A stretch of DNA of 64,000 nt. Origin: JAGRKR01 sp041397725 (GTDB taxonomy: Bacteria > Pseudomonadota > Alphaproteobacteria > Rhizobiales > Hyphomicrobiaceae). Below, piece by piece: positions 9,152 to 17,248 of the stretch. Made by a program: the position numbers and the translations under genes. Below the pieces are notes generated by a model. The model worked only from the letters and a program-made list of their open reading frames with translations. It was not told where the DNA came from and ran no database searches. The stretch covers positions 186,001 to 250,000 of the forward strand of contig JAWKVZ010000005.1 of the NCBI GenBank assembly GCA_041397725.1. The letters run 5' to 3'. Each line of letters opens with the position of its first letter. Positions within the stretch are counted from its first letter, which is position 1.

Positions 9152-9906
9152 GCGTGGCGTCCGACATCACGCGGGTCTCGACCTCGGAGATCATGATCGT
9201 GACGATGGCCCGCATGCTCGACGGGCTGCGTCATGTCGCCGTCGGAGCAAGCTCGCCGGTGCCCGGATCGGCCGCCCTGCTGACGCGCGCCAGATCGAAG
9301 GGCTATACGCGCGTCTCCATTCTCGGCAGCCGCAAGAACAATCCCTTCACCGACGGCGCGCGCGAGCTCTTCGATTGTGCGGGCCAGGGGCGCATCGATG
9401 CGTTCTTCCTGTCTGGCGGGCAGATCGACGGGCAGGCCAACATCAACCTCGTCGGCATCGGCGAGCACCCTGGGACGAAGGCACGCTTTCCCGGCTCGTT
9501 CGGCTCGGCGCATCTCTATTTCATCGTGCCGCGCGTCATCCTGTTCCGTGAGGAGCACACGCCGCGCGTGCTGGTCGACAAGGTCGATTTCGTGTCGGCG
9601 CCCGGCGTGAGTCCGCCCGAGGTCTACAGGCCCGGCGGCCCCTATGCGCTCGTCACGGGGCTTGCGGTCTTTCGCTTCGACAGAACGACGGCGCGCTTCA
9701 CTCTGGAGAGCGCGCATCCCGGCGTCACGGCTGGCCAGGTTCGCGAGGCGACCGGATTCGACTACGATGCGCCTGCCGAGGTGCCGGTTACGCCGACGCC
9801 CGACGCTGCGACGCTGGCGCTGCTGCGCGGTCCGGTGGCCGAGGCCGTGGCGGAGACCTATCCGGCCTTCGCGGCGCGAACCTGGGGCGTTTCGCTACCG
9901 ACCTGA
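9148..9906 (+). CDS. Family I CoA-transferase, subunit B
   Basis: The 252-residue partner of the gene before it. It carries SGGQIDGQANINLVGIGEHPG, the beta-subunit loop of glutaconate-CoA-transferase-like enzymes, and YALVTGLAVFRFD near the C-terminal third. In characterised enzymes the beta subunit supplies the glutamate that forms the glutamyl-CoA thioester. That residue could not be placed with confidence here, so activity is inferred from family and pairing. The four-base overlap with subunit A and the next gene 38 bases downstream make a single transcript likely. Confidence 0.8.
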   Translation: MSVASDITRVSTSEIMIVTMARMLDGLRHVAVGASSPVPGSAALLTRARSKGYTRVSILGSRKNNPFTDGARELFDCAGQGRIDAFFLSGGQIDGQANINLVGIGEHPGTKARFPGSFGSAHLYFIVPRVILFREEHTPRVLVDKVDFVSAPGVSPPEVYRPGGPYALVTGLAVFRFDRTTARFTLESAHPGVTAGQVREATGFDYDAPAEVPVTPTPDAATLALLRGPVAEAVAETYPAFAARTWGVSLPT

Positions 9907-9944
9907 GCTCCCTCCTTCCGCCTCCTCAGTCTCGACAGGGATAC

Positions 9945-11159
9945 GTGACACACATGAGCAAAGACACGGGCTTCGGCGCGCTCTCCGGATTGAAGGTGAT
10001 CGACCTCACGCGCGTGCTGGGCGGCCCCTACGGCACGCAGATCCTCGCGGACCACGGCGCCGACGTGATCAAGATCGAGCCGCCGCAGGGCGACGAGGTG
10101 CGCGACTGGGGCCCGCCGTTCCACGAAGGCGACGCCTCCTACTTCATCGGCGTCAACCGCAACAAGCGCTCGGTCGGCCTCGACCTGTCCAAGCCAGAGG
10201 GGCGGGAGGTGCTGCTGACGCTGCTCGAAGGCGCCGACGTGCTGATCGAGAATTTCAAGCCGGGCTCCATGGAAGCTTGGGGCATCGGCTATGCGGAGAC
10301 GCTGGCGGACCGTTTTCCGCGGCTCGTCTACTGCAAGATCTCCGGCTTCGGCGCCGACGGTCCGCTCGGCGGCTTTCCTGGCTACGACGGCATTGTCGGC
10401 GCCATGGCCGGGCACTTCTCCATCAACGGCGCGCCGGAGAGCGGGCCCACCCGCATCGGCATTCCCGTGGTCGATATCGGCACGGGGTTGTTCTCCGTGA
10501 TCGGCATCCTCATGTCGCTGATCGAGCGCCAGCGCTCCGGCCGCGGCCAGTATCTCGACATGACGCTGTTCGATTGCGCACTGGCGCTCATGCACCCGCA
10601 CTTCCCGAACTACTACCTCTCGGGCAAGGTGCCGGTGCTGACGGGCAATCCGCATCCCAACATCAGCCCCTACGACAAGTATCCGACCAAGACGTGCGAC
10701 GTGTTCATCGGCGCCGGCAACAACCGCGCCTTCCGCCGCGTCTGCGAGGAGCTCGGCTGCCCCGAACTCGCCGACGATCCGCGTTTCGGCTCGAACGGCG
10801 ACCGCGTGACCAATCGTGCGGCGCTCTCGGCGGTGCTGGCGGAACGGCTCGCGGCGGTGGATGGCGAGAGCTTCTCGTTGAAGCTGCTGGCCTCGGGGCT
10901 GCCGTGCGGGCCGATCCTCAATGCACGTCAGGCGCTCGACCAGCCCCACACCAGCCATCGCGGCATGGTGCAGGAGATGGGGTGGTACAAAGGCACGGGC
11001 ACGCCGATCAAGTTCGCCCGCACGCCCGGCAAGGTGAAGGCGCCGCCGCCGCGCTTCTCAGAGCATGCCCGCGAGGTGCTGGCGGAGCACGGCTTCTCGG
11101 AGGCCGATATCGCGCGGCTCGCAGCGACGGGCATCGTGGTCGAGAAGCGCCGCGTCTGA
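9945..11159 (+). CDS. CaiB/BaiF family III CoA-transferase
   Basis: Transfers CoA between carboxylates through an aspartyl mixed anhydride. The 404-residue protein starts with the family hallmark LSGLKVIDLTRVLGGPYGTQILADHGADVIKIEPP and has NRNKRSVGLDLSKPEGREVL. The likely catalytic Asp is in IPVVDIGTGL near residue 178. The GTG at 9945 has AGGG at 4 bases. The ATG at 9954 would shorten the protein by three residues but is 13 bases from the same AGGG, so the start is uncertain. A second, unrelated CoA-transferase in the same run suggests one enzyme activates a substrate and the other works at a later step. Confidence 0.88.
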   Translation: MTHMSKDTGFGALSGLKVIDLTRVLGGPYGTQILADHGADVIKIEPPQGDEVRDWGPPFHEGDASYFIGVNRNKRSVGLDLSKPEGREVLLTLLEGADVLIENFKPGSMEAWGIGYAETLADRFPRLVYCKISGFGADGPLGGFPGYDGIVGAMAGHFSINGAPESGPTRIGIPVVDIGTGLFSVIGILMSLIERQRSGRGQYLDMTLFDCALALMHPHFPNYYLSGKVPVLTGNPHPNISPYDKYPTKTCDVFIGAGNNRAFRRVCEELGCPELADDPRFGSNGDRVTNRAALSAVLAERLAAVDGESFSLKLLASGLPCGPILNARQALDQPHTSHRGMVQEMGWYKGTGTPIKFARTPGKVKAPPPRFSEHAREVLAEHGFSEADIARLAATGIVVEKRRV

Positions 11160-11271
11160 TCGGGCAGGCGGACCCGGCGCCAGGTCCGGGCAGGATGGAC
11201 GAAGGCCGGCTCCGGTGCCAGGATGATGGCGCGCCGGACGCGGGGGCGGTGGCAGGCGAGCGAGGTGTGAC

Positions 11272-12303
11272 GTGGCGAAGAAATCCTTCCAGTTCGGCAT
11301 TCTGTTGCGCGGCCAGCATCCGGCCGACGCCGACATCTCCGAGGGCTTCCGCGATCTCGTCGACATCGCGCGCGCGGCCGACCGGCTCGGTTTCGATTCG
11401 CTGACGAAGTCCTCGCACTACAGCACCGCGCCCTATCAGGCCTTCCAGCAGTTTCCGCTTCTGGCGCGGCTCTCGGCCGAGGCGCCCAACATGCGGCTCA
11501 ACGCCGGCATCGTGCTGCTGTCGCTGCACAAGCCGATCGACATCGCCGAGCAGCTCGCCACCATCGACATCATGTGCGGCGGCAAGCTGATCTTCGGCGC
11601 GGCGCTGGGCTATCGGGATGTCGAGTTCAAGGCGTTCGGCACCAGCGCGAAGGAACGCGGCAAGCGCTTCGAGGAGAACCTCGTCGCCGTCAAGCGGCTG
11701 TGGACCGAGGACGTGGTCGACATGGTCGGCAGCCATTTCGAGCTCGACGGCGCCACCTGCATGCCGAAGCCTCTGCAGAAGCCGCACCCACCCATCTGGA
11801 TCGGCGCCAACGCCGACGTCGCCATCAAGCGGGCGGCGCGCATGGGGGACTGCTGGTACATCCCGCCGCACAACGCCATCGAGACGATCGTGCGCCAGAT
11901 CGACGTCTATAAGGCGGCGCTCGACGAAGCGGGCAAGCCCTTCCCGGCAGAGCTGCCGATGCGCCGCGAGGTGTTCGTGGCATCATCGAAGGCCGAGGCC
12001 ATCCGCATCTGCGGACCCTATCTCGGCGCCAAGTACAAGTCGTACCACGAGTGGGGGCAGAGCGAGCAGATGCCCGAGGGCGACAACAACCTCGGCCAGG
12101 CTTTCGACGAGCTGCTTGGCGACCGCTTCCTGCTCGGCTCACCCGACGAGGTGGCGGAGCAGATCATCGCCCTCAACCGGCGTGTCGGCATCAACCACCT
12201 CATCATGACCATGGAGTGGGCGGGCATGCCAAAGTCTGCGACGTTGGACTGCATGCAGCTCTTCGCCGAGGAAGTGGCGCCCAAGGTCCGCCAGGCCGTC
12301 TAA
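11272..12303 (+). CDS. LLM-class (luciferase-like) flavin-dependent oxidoreductase
   Basis: A 343-residue TIM-barrel protein of the bacterial luciferase/F420-reductase-like superfamily. It has LADLVDIARAADRLGFDSL-type helix one (VDIARAADRLGFDSLTKS), INAGIVLLSLHKPIDIAEQLATID-like strands, and the phosphate-binding region around KPLQKPHPPIWIGANADVAIKRAARMGD. Members use FMN or F420; which cofactor is used here cannot be read off. The start is GTG 11272 with GAGG six bases upstream. It closes the acyl-CoA island, 112 bases after the CaiB gene. A monooxygenase step on a cyclic or ketone substrate would fit the neighbours, but that is inference. Confidence 0.85.
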   Translation: MAKKSFQFGILLRGQHPADADISEGFRDLVDIARAADRLGFDSLTKSSHYSTAPYQAFQQFPLLARLSAEAPNMRLNAGIVLLSLHKPIDIAEQLATIDIMCGGKLIFGAALGYRDVEFKAFGTSAKERGKRFEENLVAVKRLWTEDVVDMVGSHFELDGATCMPKPLQKPHPPIWIGANADVAIKRAARMGDCWYIPPHNAIETIVRQIDVYKAALDEAGKPFPAELPMRREVFVASSKAEAIRICGPYLGAKYKSYHEWGQSEQMPEGDNNLGQAFDELLGDRFLLGSPDEVAEQIIALNRRVGINHLIMTMEWAGMPKSATLDCMQLFAEEVAPKVRQAV

Positions 12304-12330
12304 GCTCCGCGCCCTCCGTGCTCCGGCGGA

Positions 12331-13521
12331 CTATGCGGGCTGAGCCTTGGCGGGAGCCGCGCGCTGGCGTCCGCGCTTGACCGCGAACGCTGCGACGGCC
12401 GCCCCGACCAGAAGCACGGCTATGCCCACGATCGGCCGGTAGTAGAGCCAGGCGATCGCGATGGTCAACGACCCGACGACGGCCGTCACCAGAAGCGCCG
12501 CGAATCCGGTGCCGAGCCGCACGATGGAGCCCAGGAACGGAATGACGTCGGCCACCACGCCGAGCGGGGCAAGCAGCATGGTGACACCGATGAACATGCC
12601 GACGAGGCCGACGGCGCGCAGGATCCAGGTCAGCGTCCTGTTGCTCTTCTGCGCGTCCTTGAAGACCGTCTCCGCGCTCTGCTCGCCACGGCGGACCATC
12701 AGCAGGCTGTCGCCCGCCTTGGTCTGATAGGCCGCGAAGCCCTTGCCGGACTGCCGGCCTACGACCGTGATCGGTCCCACCGGCACCACGCGATACGAGA
12801 CCCGGTAGTCGCCGACCTCCGGCCTCGAGGGGTCGTAGCCGACAAAGATCTTGCCGTCCTGCAGGGTGACGCGCCGGTTGCCGCCCATCGCCCGGCGGAT
12901 CGCTTCGGCGGAAACGTCGGTCACGGGGAATGGCTGCGCGCCGCCGATGCGAGAGAGGACGGACCCGTCGAGCTCGAAAGCGCCGAGATCCCCCTTCTCC
13001 GCGGTGATCGCCTGATCGCGGTAGGTCATCTCGGGGTTCTGGCGGCCCTGCGGCTGTCGGAAGCTCGTGTGATTGATCGGCTTGCGGCTCCATTCGCGCA
13101 CATAGCTGTAGGTGGTGACGGTCTCCTCGCCACCTCCGAGCTTCTTGCGCGTCTTGGTCTCCTTCTTCTCGACCCACTGGTACATCTCGACCTCCCGCTC
13201 GAGGCGGACGCCCTCGGACGAGACGCCGAAGGCCCTGTCCTCGCGGCGGCCGGCGACCTTCACCGGGCCGGTAGCGTGGATCAGCTTGCCCTGATTGGCG
13301 CTATCGACGCGCGTGTTGGGCACGCTCACGACAAGGCCGGCGCCCTCGGCCAGCGAGCGGGCCGTCTGCACGGCGCGCCCTTCGTTCCAGGTGAGCAAAG
13401 TGATCATGCCGCCGAACAGCGCCAGCCCGACGCCGATGCCGGCGATCGAGTTCTGGATGCGCTGAAGCCACGACGTCGATGTCGTCTCCTGGAACGAGTC
13501 GGGCTGCTGGCTGTCGCTCAT
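12331..13521 (-). CDS. TMEM43 family membrane protein
   Basis: A 396-residue protein with an N-terminal membrane segment (about residues 26-46, IAGIGVGLALFGGMITLL), a long extracytoplasmic domain, and three or four hydrophobic segments after residue about 290. Motifs WNEGRAVQT and GKLIHATGPV are typical of the TMEM43/DUF1625 family. The human member is an inner nuclear membrane/ER protein; the bacterial role is unknown. The ATG at 13521 has AGGGAA 8 bases upstream. A longer frame to 13647 is open, but its extension is Arg-rich and lacks a ribosome-binding site. It converges with the luciferase-like gene 27 bases away. Confidence 0.85.
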   Translation of the reverse strand: MSDSQQPDSFQETTSTSWLQRIQNSIAGIGVGLALFGGMITLLTWNEGRAVQTARSLAEGAGLVVSVPNTRVDSANQGKLIHATGPVKVAGRREDRAFGVSSEGVRLEREVEMYQWVEKKETKTRKKLGGGEETVTTYSYVREWSRKPINHTSFRQPQGRQNPEMTYRDQAITAEKGDLGAFELDGSVLSRIGGAQPFPVTDVSAEAIRRAMGGNRRVTLQDGKIFVGYDPSRPEVGDYRVSYRVVPVGPITVVGRQSGKGFAAYQTKAGDSLLMVRRGEQSAETVFKDAQKSNRTLTWILRAVGLVGMFIGVTMLLAPLGVVADVIPFLGSIVRLGTGFAALLVTAVVGSLTIAIAWLYYRPIVGIAVLLVGAAVAAFAVKRGRQRAAPAKAQPA

Positions 13522-13865
13522 GTGATCGGTTCCCTGCTCATATGGTGCAATGCGCCGCCTGCGAACGCGGGGTGGGACCCAACGCAAGATGTTGCGAGAT
13601 GTGGCGAGTCGCAGGCCAAAGTAAATTCTGGAATCAGCAGACAGCAATTTAGCAGATCGAGGATGCCGGCAGTATTGACGATTTTATTGTAACGATAACG
13701 CGGGCGATGTCTGGCGGCGCTCGGGCCACAGTCCCATTGCCACCGCGCCGCACGATCCGCGCGCCTGATGGCGCTCTGCGATCCGAAAAGAAGAATGCAA
13801 AAGGCCGCGCGCCGGTCAGACGCGCCGGCGCGCAATCGTCGGCAACCCGTCGAAAGCCGCGGTGC
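13522..13865. other. Intergenic region with terminator and AT-richer promoter-like part
   Basis: No gene is seen. The right part holds the hairpin at 13807-13833, which ends the PHB_acc_N gene. The middle (about 13620-13700) is clearly richer in A/T than the surroundings and is a reasonable place for the TMEM43 promoter. Confidence 0.5.
13785..13833 (-). terminator. Terminator downstream of the PHB_acc_N gene
   Basis: The arms GCGCGCCGG (13807-13815) and CCGGCGCGC (13825-13833) form a perfect 9-bp stem with a 9-base loop. Reading the minus strand, the stem is followed by CCTTTTGCATTCTTCTTTT, a T-rich tract. Confidence 0.6.
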
Positions 13866-14069
13866 TCAGCGCACCTGCGCCAGCATCTGCTTCAAGACGG
13901 AGAGCGTCACGTCCTTGCCCGATTGTGCATCGAGCACGAAGAAGTCGCGGTCCGACTTGGCGATGTCCGCGAGTTCCGGCATGGAAATATAGTCGGCCCT
14001 CTCCGTGTCATAGAGCTTTTTCCCCGCATAGCTCTTGATGATGACCGGATTCTCGTTCGACTTGAACAT
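13866..14069 (-). CDS. Stand-alone PHB_acc_N (PhaR N-terminal-type) DNA-binding protein
   Basis: A 67-residue protein with VIIKSYAGKKLYDTERADYIS followed by DFFVLDAQSGKDVTLSVLKQML. This is the N-terminal DNA-binding domain of the polyhydroxyalkanoate regulator PhaR. Full PhaR proteins (about 190 residues) carry a further C-terminal domain that binds granules; here the frame stops right after the DNA-binding domain. The ATG at 14069 has a perfect GGAGG five bases upstream, so this start is preferred to 14135. It follows purK by 84 bases on the same strand and ends in a hairpin terminator. No phaC, phaB or phasin gene is nearby. Confidence 0.78.
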   Translation of the reverse strand: MFKSNENPVIIKSYAGKKLYDTERADYISMPELADIAKSDRDFFVLDAQSGKDVTLSVLKQMLAQVR

Positions 14070-14153
14070 CAACTCCTCCCGGGCGACAAACAACTCGCAT
14101 TCTTTTTTGTTGGCGGTGGTGCCGCATTTGCCCACCGCGTCGTGTCACGCCGC

Positions 14154-15263
14154 CTAATCATCCTTGGCGCGACCTGACTCCGTCAACGGCGAAAGCCGTG
14201 TCACATGGCCCATCTTCCTGCCGGCGCGGGCCTCGCGCTTGCCGTAGAGATGGAGGCTCAGCATAGGGTCCTCGGCGAGTTTGCGCCAGTCGTCTGCTTC
14301 GGGACCGATGAGATTCGTCATGACCGCATTGCTGTGGCGCGCCGTCGAGCCGAGCGGCCAGCCAGCCACAGCCCGGATGTGGTTCTCGAACTGGGAGACG
14401 TGGCAGGCGTCGAGCGTCCAGTGTCCGGAATTGTGAACACGAGGCGCTATTTCGTTGATTATGAGCGGATTTTTCGCATCTCCAGAGATGTGAAACATCT
14501 CGACGGCCAGCAATCCGACATAGTCCAGTGCGTCGGCCACCAGCCGCCCGATTTCCTCGGCCCGCGCCCGGTGGCTGGGCTCCAGCGACGATGGCACCGT
14601 CGAGCGGTAGAGAATGCCGTCGCGGTGCTCGTTGACGGGGGTGTCGTAGGTCCTGACCTCGCCGTCGTGGCCGCGCACGACCAGAATGGAGACCTCTCGC
14701 TCGAAGGCGACATGGCCCTCCAGAATGGCCGGGGCCCCTGCGAGTTCCGCCAGGGCAGCGGATGCCTCGCCCGGTGTGCGGATGCGGGCCTGACCCTTGC
14801 CGTCGTAGCCGAAGCGGCGCGTCTTGAGGATTGCCGGAGTGCCGATGGTCTCCAGCTCGCGCGCGAGCATGGCAGGCGAGGATACCTCGGCGAAGGGTGC
14901 AACCGGCAGTCCCAGGCCCGAGATGAATCGCTTCTCGATGAGCCGATCCTGCGCCACCGCCAGGGCGCGCGAGCCCGGTCGGAGAGGGCGGAGGCGCTCT
15001 GCCGCCTCGGCGGCTTCGAGCGGCACGTTCTCGAACTCGTAGGTGATGACGTCGACGGTCTCGGCGAAGGCTGCGATGCGAGCGACGTCGGTGAATTCGC
15101 CGCATGTCGCGGCCGCCGCCAGCTCGAAAGCGGGATCGTCGGCGCGATCGGAATAGACGTGCGTACGCAGGCCGAGCTTGGCCGCAGCCTGGGCCAGCAT
15201 GCGCCCGAGTTGTCCGCCACCAAGTATGCCGATGGTGGAGCCGGGTGGCAGTGGATCAGTCAT
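14154..15263 (-). CDS. purK: N5-carboxyaminoimidazole ribonucleotide synthase
   Basis: ATP-dependent carboxylation of AIR to N5-CAIR in de novo purine synthesis. The 369-residue ATP-grasp protein starts [19 protein letters not shown], has TYEFENVP near residue 78, the ATP-grasp segments [15 protein letters not shown] and VSILVVRG, and the metal-binding [15 protein letters not shown] near the C-terminus. Its start overlaps the end of purE by eight bases. Length matches the family (about 355-380). Confidence 0.96.
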   Translation of the reverse strand: MTDPLPPGSTIGILGGGQLGRMLAQAAAKLGLRTHVYSDRADDPAFELAAAATCGEFTDVARIAAFAETVDVITYEFENVPLEAAEAAERLRPLRPGSRALAVAQDRLIEKRFISGLGLPVAPFAEVSSPAMLARELETIGTPAILKTRRFGYDGKGQARIRTPGEASAALAELAGAPAILEGHVAFEREVSILVVRGHDGEVRTYDTPVNEHRDGILYRSTVPSSLEPSHRARAEEIGRLVADALDYVGLLAVEMFHISGDAKNPLIINEIAPRVHNSGHWTLDACHVSQFENHIRAVAGWPLGSTARHSNAVMTNLIGPEADDWRKLAEDPMLSLHLYGKREARAGRKMGHVTRLSPLTESGRAKDD

Positions 15264-15765
15264 TGCCGTTTGGCTCGTCCTTCGGGGTCTCCGCCACCGC
15301 CGCCGTCTGGCGGGCGCGCCAGGCGTCGATCCGCCCGGCCAGGGCTGGATCCGACAGCGCCAGAATCTGCGCCGCGAGCAGCCCCGCGTTGGCGGCGCCG
15401 GCCTCGCCGATGGCGAGCGTGCCGACGGCGATCCCGGCCGGCATCTGCACGATGGAATAGAGGCTGTCCTGACCCTTGAGGGCGCGACTTGTGACGGGCA
15501 CGCCGAGCACGGGCAGTGGGGTGAGCGCCGCTGTCATGCCCGGCAGGTGGGCTGCGCCGCCGGCCCCGGCGATGATGACCTTGAACCCGCGAGACTTGGC
15601 TGCGCGGGCGAACGTGTAAAGCCGCTCGGGTGTGCGATGCGCCGAGACGATGCGGGACTCGAACGTGACGCCGAGCGCGCCCAGCACCTCGGCTGCGCGC
15701 CGCATGGTCGGCCAGTCCGACTGGCTTCCCATGATAATGGCGACGTCGGCCGCGCGCTCAGCCAT
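15256..15765 (-). CDS. purE: N5-carboxyaminoimidazole ribonucleotide mutase
   Basis: Converts N5-CAIR to CAIR in purine synthesis. The 169-residue protein shows [14 protein letters not shown] at the phosphate-binding N-terminus, SAHRTPERL near residue 46 with the catalytic His, and [12 protein letters not shown]. This is the bacterial class I type, expected to be an octamer. The ATG at 15765 has GGAAAG eight bases upstream; the open frame runs further to 15912 but without a second domain. It is the first gene of a purE-purK unit, with the PHB_acc_N gene possibly third. Confidence 0.96.
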   Translation of the reverse strand: MAERAADVAIIMGSQSDWPTMRRAAEVLGALGVTFESRIVSAHRTPERLYTFARAAKSRGFKVIIAGAGGAAHLPGMTAALTPLPVLGVPVTSRALKGQDSLYSIVQMPAGIAVGTLAIGEAGAANAGLLAAQILALSDPALAGRIDAWRARQTAAVAETPKDEPNGND

Positions 15766-15969
15766 GTACGATGCTTTCCATGCCGATGTGAGTTGACCAT
15801 GGTGGTCAGACAGAAAAAGCAAGTATATGCGCGCGGACCCGGCTGACAAGCAGGCTGTACACAAGACTGTGGACCGACGCGGCGCATCCGCCGTCGCCTG
15901 CTGGCATGGCATGGGGCGCGCGTCTCGGCTCTCGGCCGGCCAGGCAACCAGAAATCGAGGGGCGGAGCG

Positions 15970-16176
15970 CTAGGCGATGATGTCCGGAAACAGACGGTCT
16001 TCGATTGCGGCGATCAGGTCCTTGAGCTTCAGCTTGCGCTTCTTCAGCCGTGAGATCTGCAGCTGGTCGCCACCGCCGGCCTGCTCGAGGGCGGTTATGG
16101 CCTCGTCGAGATCGCGGTGCTCCTGGCGCAGCTGTGCCAGCTCGGCGCGCATTTCGCGTTCATCGGGCTTTTGCAT
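15970..16176 (-). CDS. YdcH/DUF465 family small coiled-coil protein
   Basis: A 68-residue, almost wholly helical protein. It has ELAQLRQEHRDLDEAITALEQ, a short glycine turn (AGGGD), then LQISRLKKRKLKLKDLIAAIE. This two-helix hairpin with a Lys/Leu-rich second helix defines DUF465. Function is unknown in the family. The ATG at 16176 gives the usual length of 65-75. It is divergent from a second DUF465 gene at 16606, so the two paralogues share one upstream region. Confidence 0.85.
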   Translation of the reverse strand: MQKPDEREMRAELAQLRQEHRDLDEAITALEQAGGGDQLQISRLKKRKLKLKDLIAAIEDRLFPDIIA

Positions 16177-16605
16177 CGGTGCGTGGCACTCCCAGCCGGG
16201 CACAGGCAAGTCGTTGATCGGGCTTCGCAGGTGAAAAGGACGCGCGACGTCTCCGACGGCGAGACGCACTAGCACGGCGTTCTGCCGATGAGAACGCCCC
16301 TCGAAGCGGGCGCGACAGGGTGCCCACACGCCCGATCCGCGCGAGCGCGACTCGAACCTCTCGGCGCACCATCCGGAAACCGCTTCGATAAGACCAGTAT
16401 AGCATGCCACGAGCCGCCGTCCGAAGGGCCGAAAGGGGGCTGCCCGCCGCCCGATAGACGGCCTTCGATGCGAACCTCGAGGACCCTCTCAAGATCGTGT
16501 CAGCCATCCCCCGCGATCATGTGGCGGCGCACCTCTAGCCGTTAGACAAGCTGGCTCCCATATGTCAGACTGTTCATGTTCGGAAATCGCAAGGAGGTTC
16601 TCAGG
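16177..16605. other. Shared upstream region of the two DUF465 genes
   Basis: The 429-base interval has no supported gene. It should carry both divergent promoters, but no clear -35/-10 pair or palindrome was picked out. Confidence 0.5.
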
Positions 16606-16782
16606 ATGTCTATTGGTGCACATCTCGCTGAGCTCTCAGAACGGCACAAGACGCTGGAGAGAAAGCTCGAAGAAGTGATGGCCCACCCGTCCGCCGACGA
16701 TCTTGAGATTGCAGAGTTGAAAAGGGAAAAGCTGAAGATTAAGGATCAGATCGAGCGCCTGAAGTCGAAGACGAGGCACTAG
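16606..16782 (+). CDS. YdcH/DUF465 family small coiled-coil protein, second copy
   Basis: A 58-residue protein with HLAELSERHKTLERKLEEVMA, a turn at HPSADD, and LEIAELKREKLKIKDQIERL. It is a two-helix DUF465 hairpin like its divergent neighbour but only distantly similar in sequence. The ATG at 16606 is preceded by AAGGAGG at eight bases, an unusually strong ribosome-binding site that decides this start over the ATG at 16576. The strong site suggests high expression. The structured repeat at 16811-16900 follows. Confidence 0.85.
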   Translation: MSIGAHLAELSERHKTLERKLEEVMAHPSADDLEIAELKREKLKIKDQIERLKSKTRH

Positions 16783-16810
16783 AAGATCTGCCGTTCGGCT
16801 TGAGATTCAT

Positions 16811-16900
16811 GATCAGATGACGCTAACGTCTCACGCGGGGTCAGCAGGTTTTTTCAACCCGCGTGAGAGATCTGATCGGGGCAAAGCTAGCTTCATCTGA
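16811..16900. repeat. Nested and mutually exclusive inverted repeats
   Basis: The inner arms TCTCACGCGGG (16829-16839) and CCCGCGTGAGA (16858-16868) are perfect, with an 18-base loop containing a T6 run. The outer arms GATCAGAT (16811-16818) and ATCTGATC (16870-16877) are also perfect. The left outer segment TCAGATGA (16813-16820) can pair instead with TCATCTGA (16893-16900). The element could be a terminator for the DUF465 gene or a switchable leader ahead of the DUF882 gene. Confidence 0.65.
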
Positions 16901-17248
16901 CCGCAGAGGGTGTCATGATCGCGCGGGCCACCGTCTCCCGGTGGACGTCTCAGGTTTTGATTTTCGCTCCGCCCTCCCTTCCCCTGCCCGGCCCGCATTA
17001 ACGCTCCCGAAAGCTCGCTCGAGCCCGTCGCGCCATGCGCGCCGTGATGCCGCACGACGGCCATTCTTTGCGCGTAGAGAGTGCGTTACAGTTCGTTAAC
17101 GGGCGTGGCGCACGATACCGTCAAGCCCGGCTCGCGGCCTTCGGAACCGCGGTCGACGAGCGGTGGGATAAGGTCGCCGGCATACGGGTCCGGCGGCCGG
17201 CAGCAAGACCGGTGGAACCGGCGGGCAGAGCGACGGGGAACTGCGGAA

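Noticed and set aside
13675..13700. TTGACG followed by AT-rich sequence as a plus-strand promoter
   Set aside because: No plus-strand gene lies within almost 3 kb downstream, and no -10 match is found at 16-18 bases.
16330..16400. GACTCGAACC as a T-arm of a minus-strand tRNA
   Set aside because: The flanking bases do not form a T-stem and no acceptor or anticodon arm is found around it.
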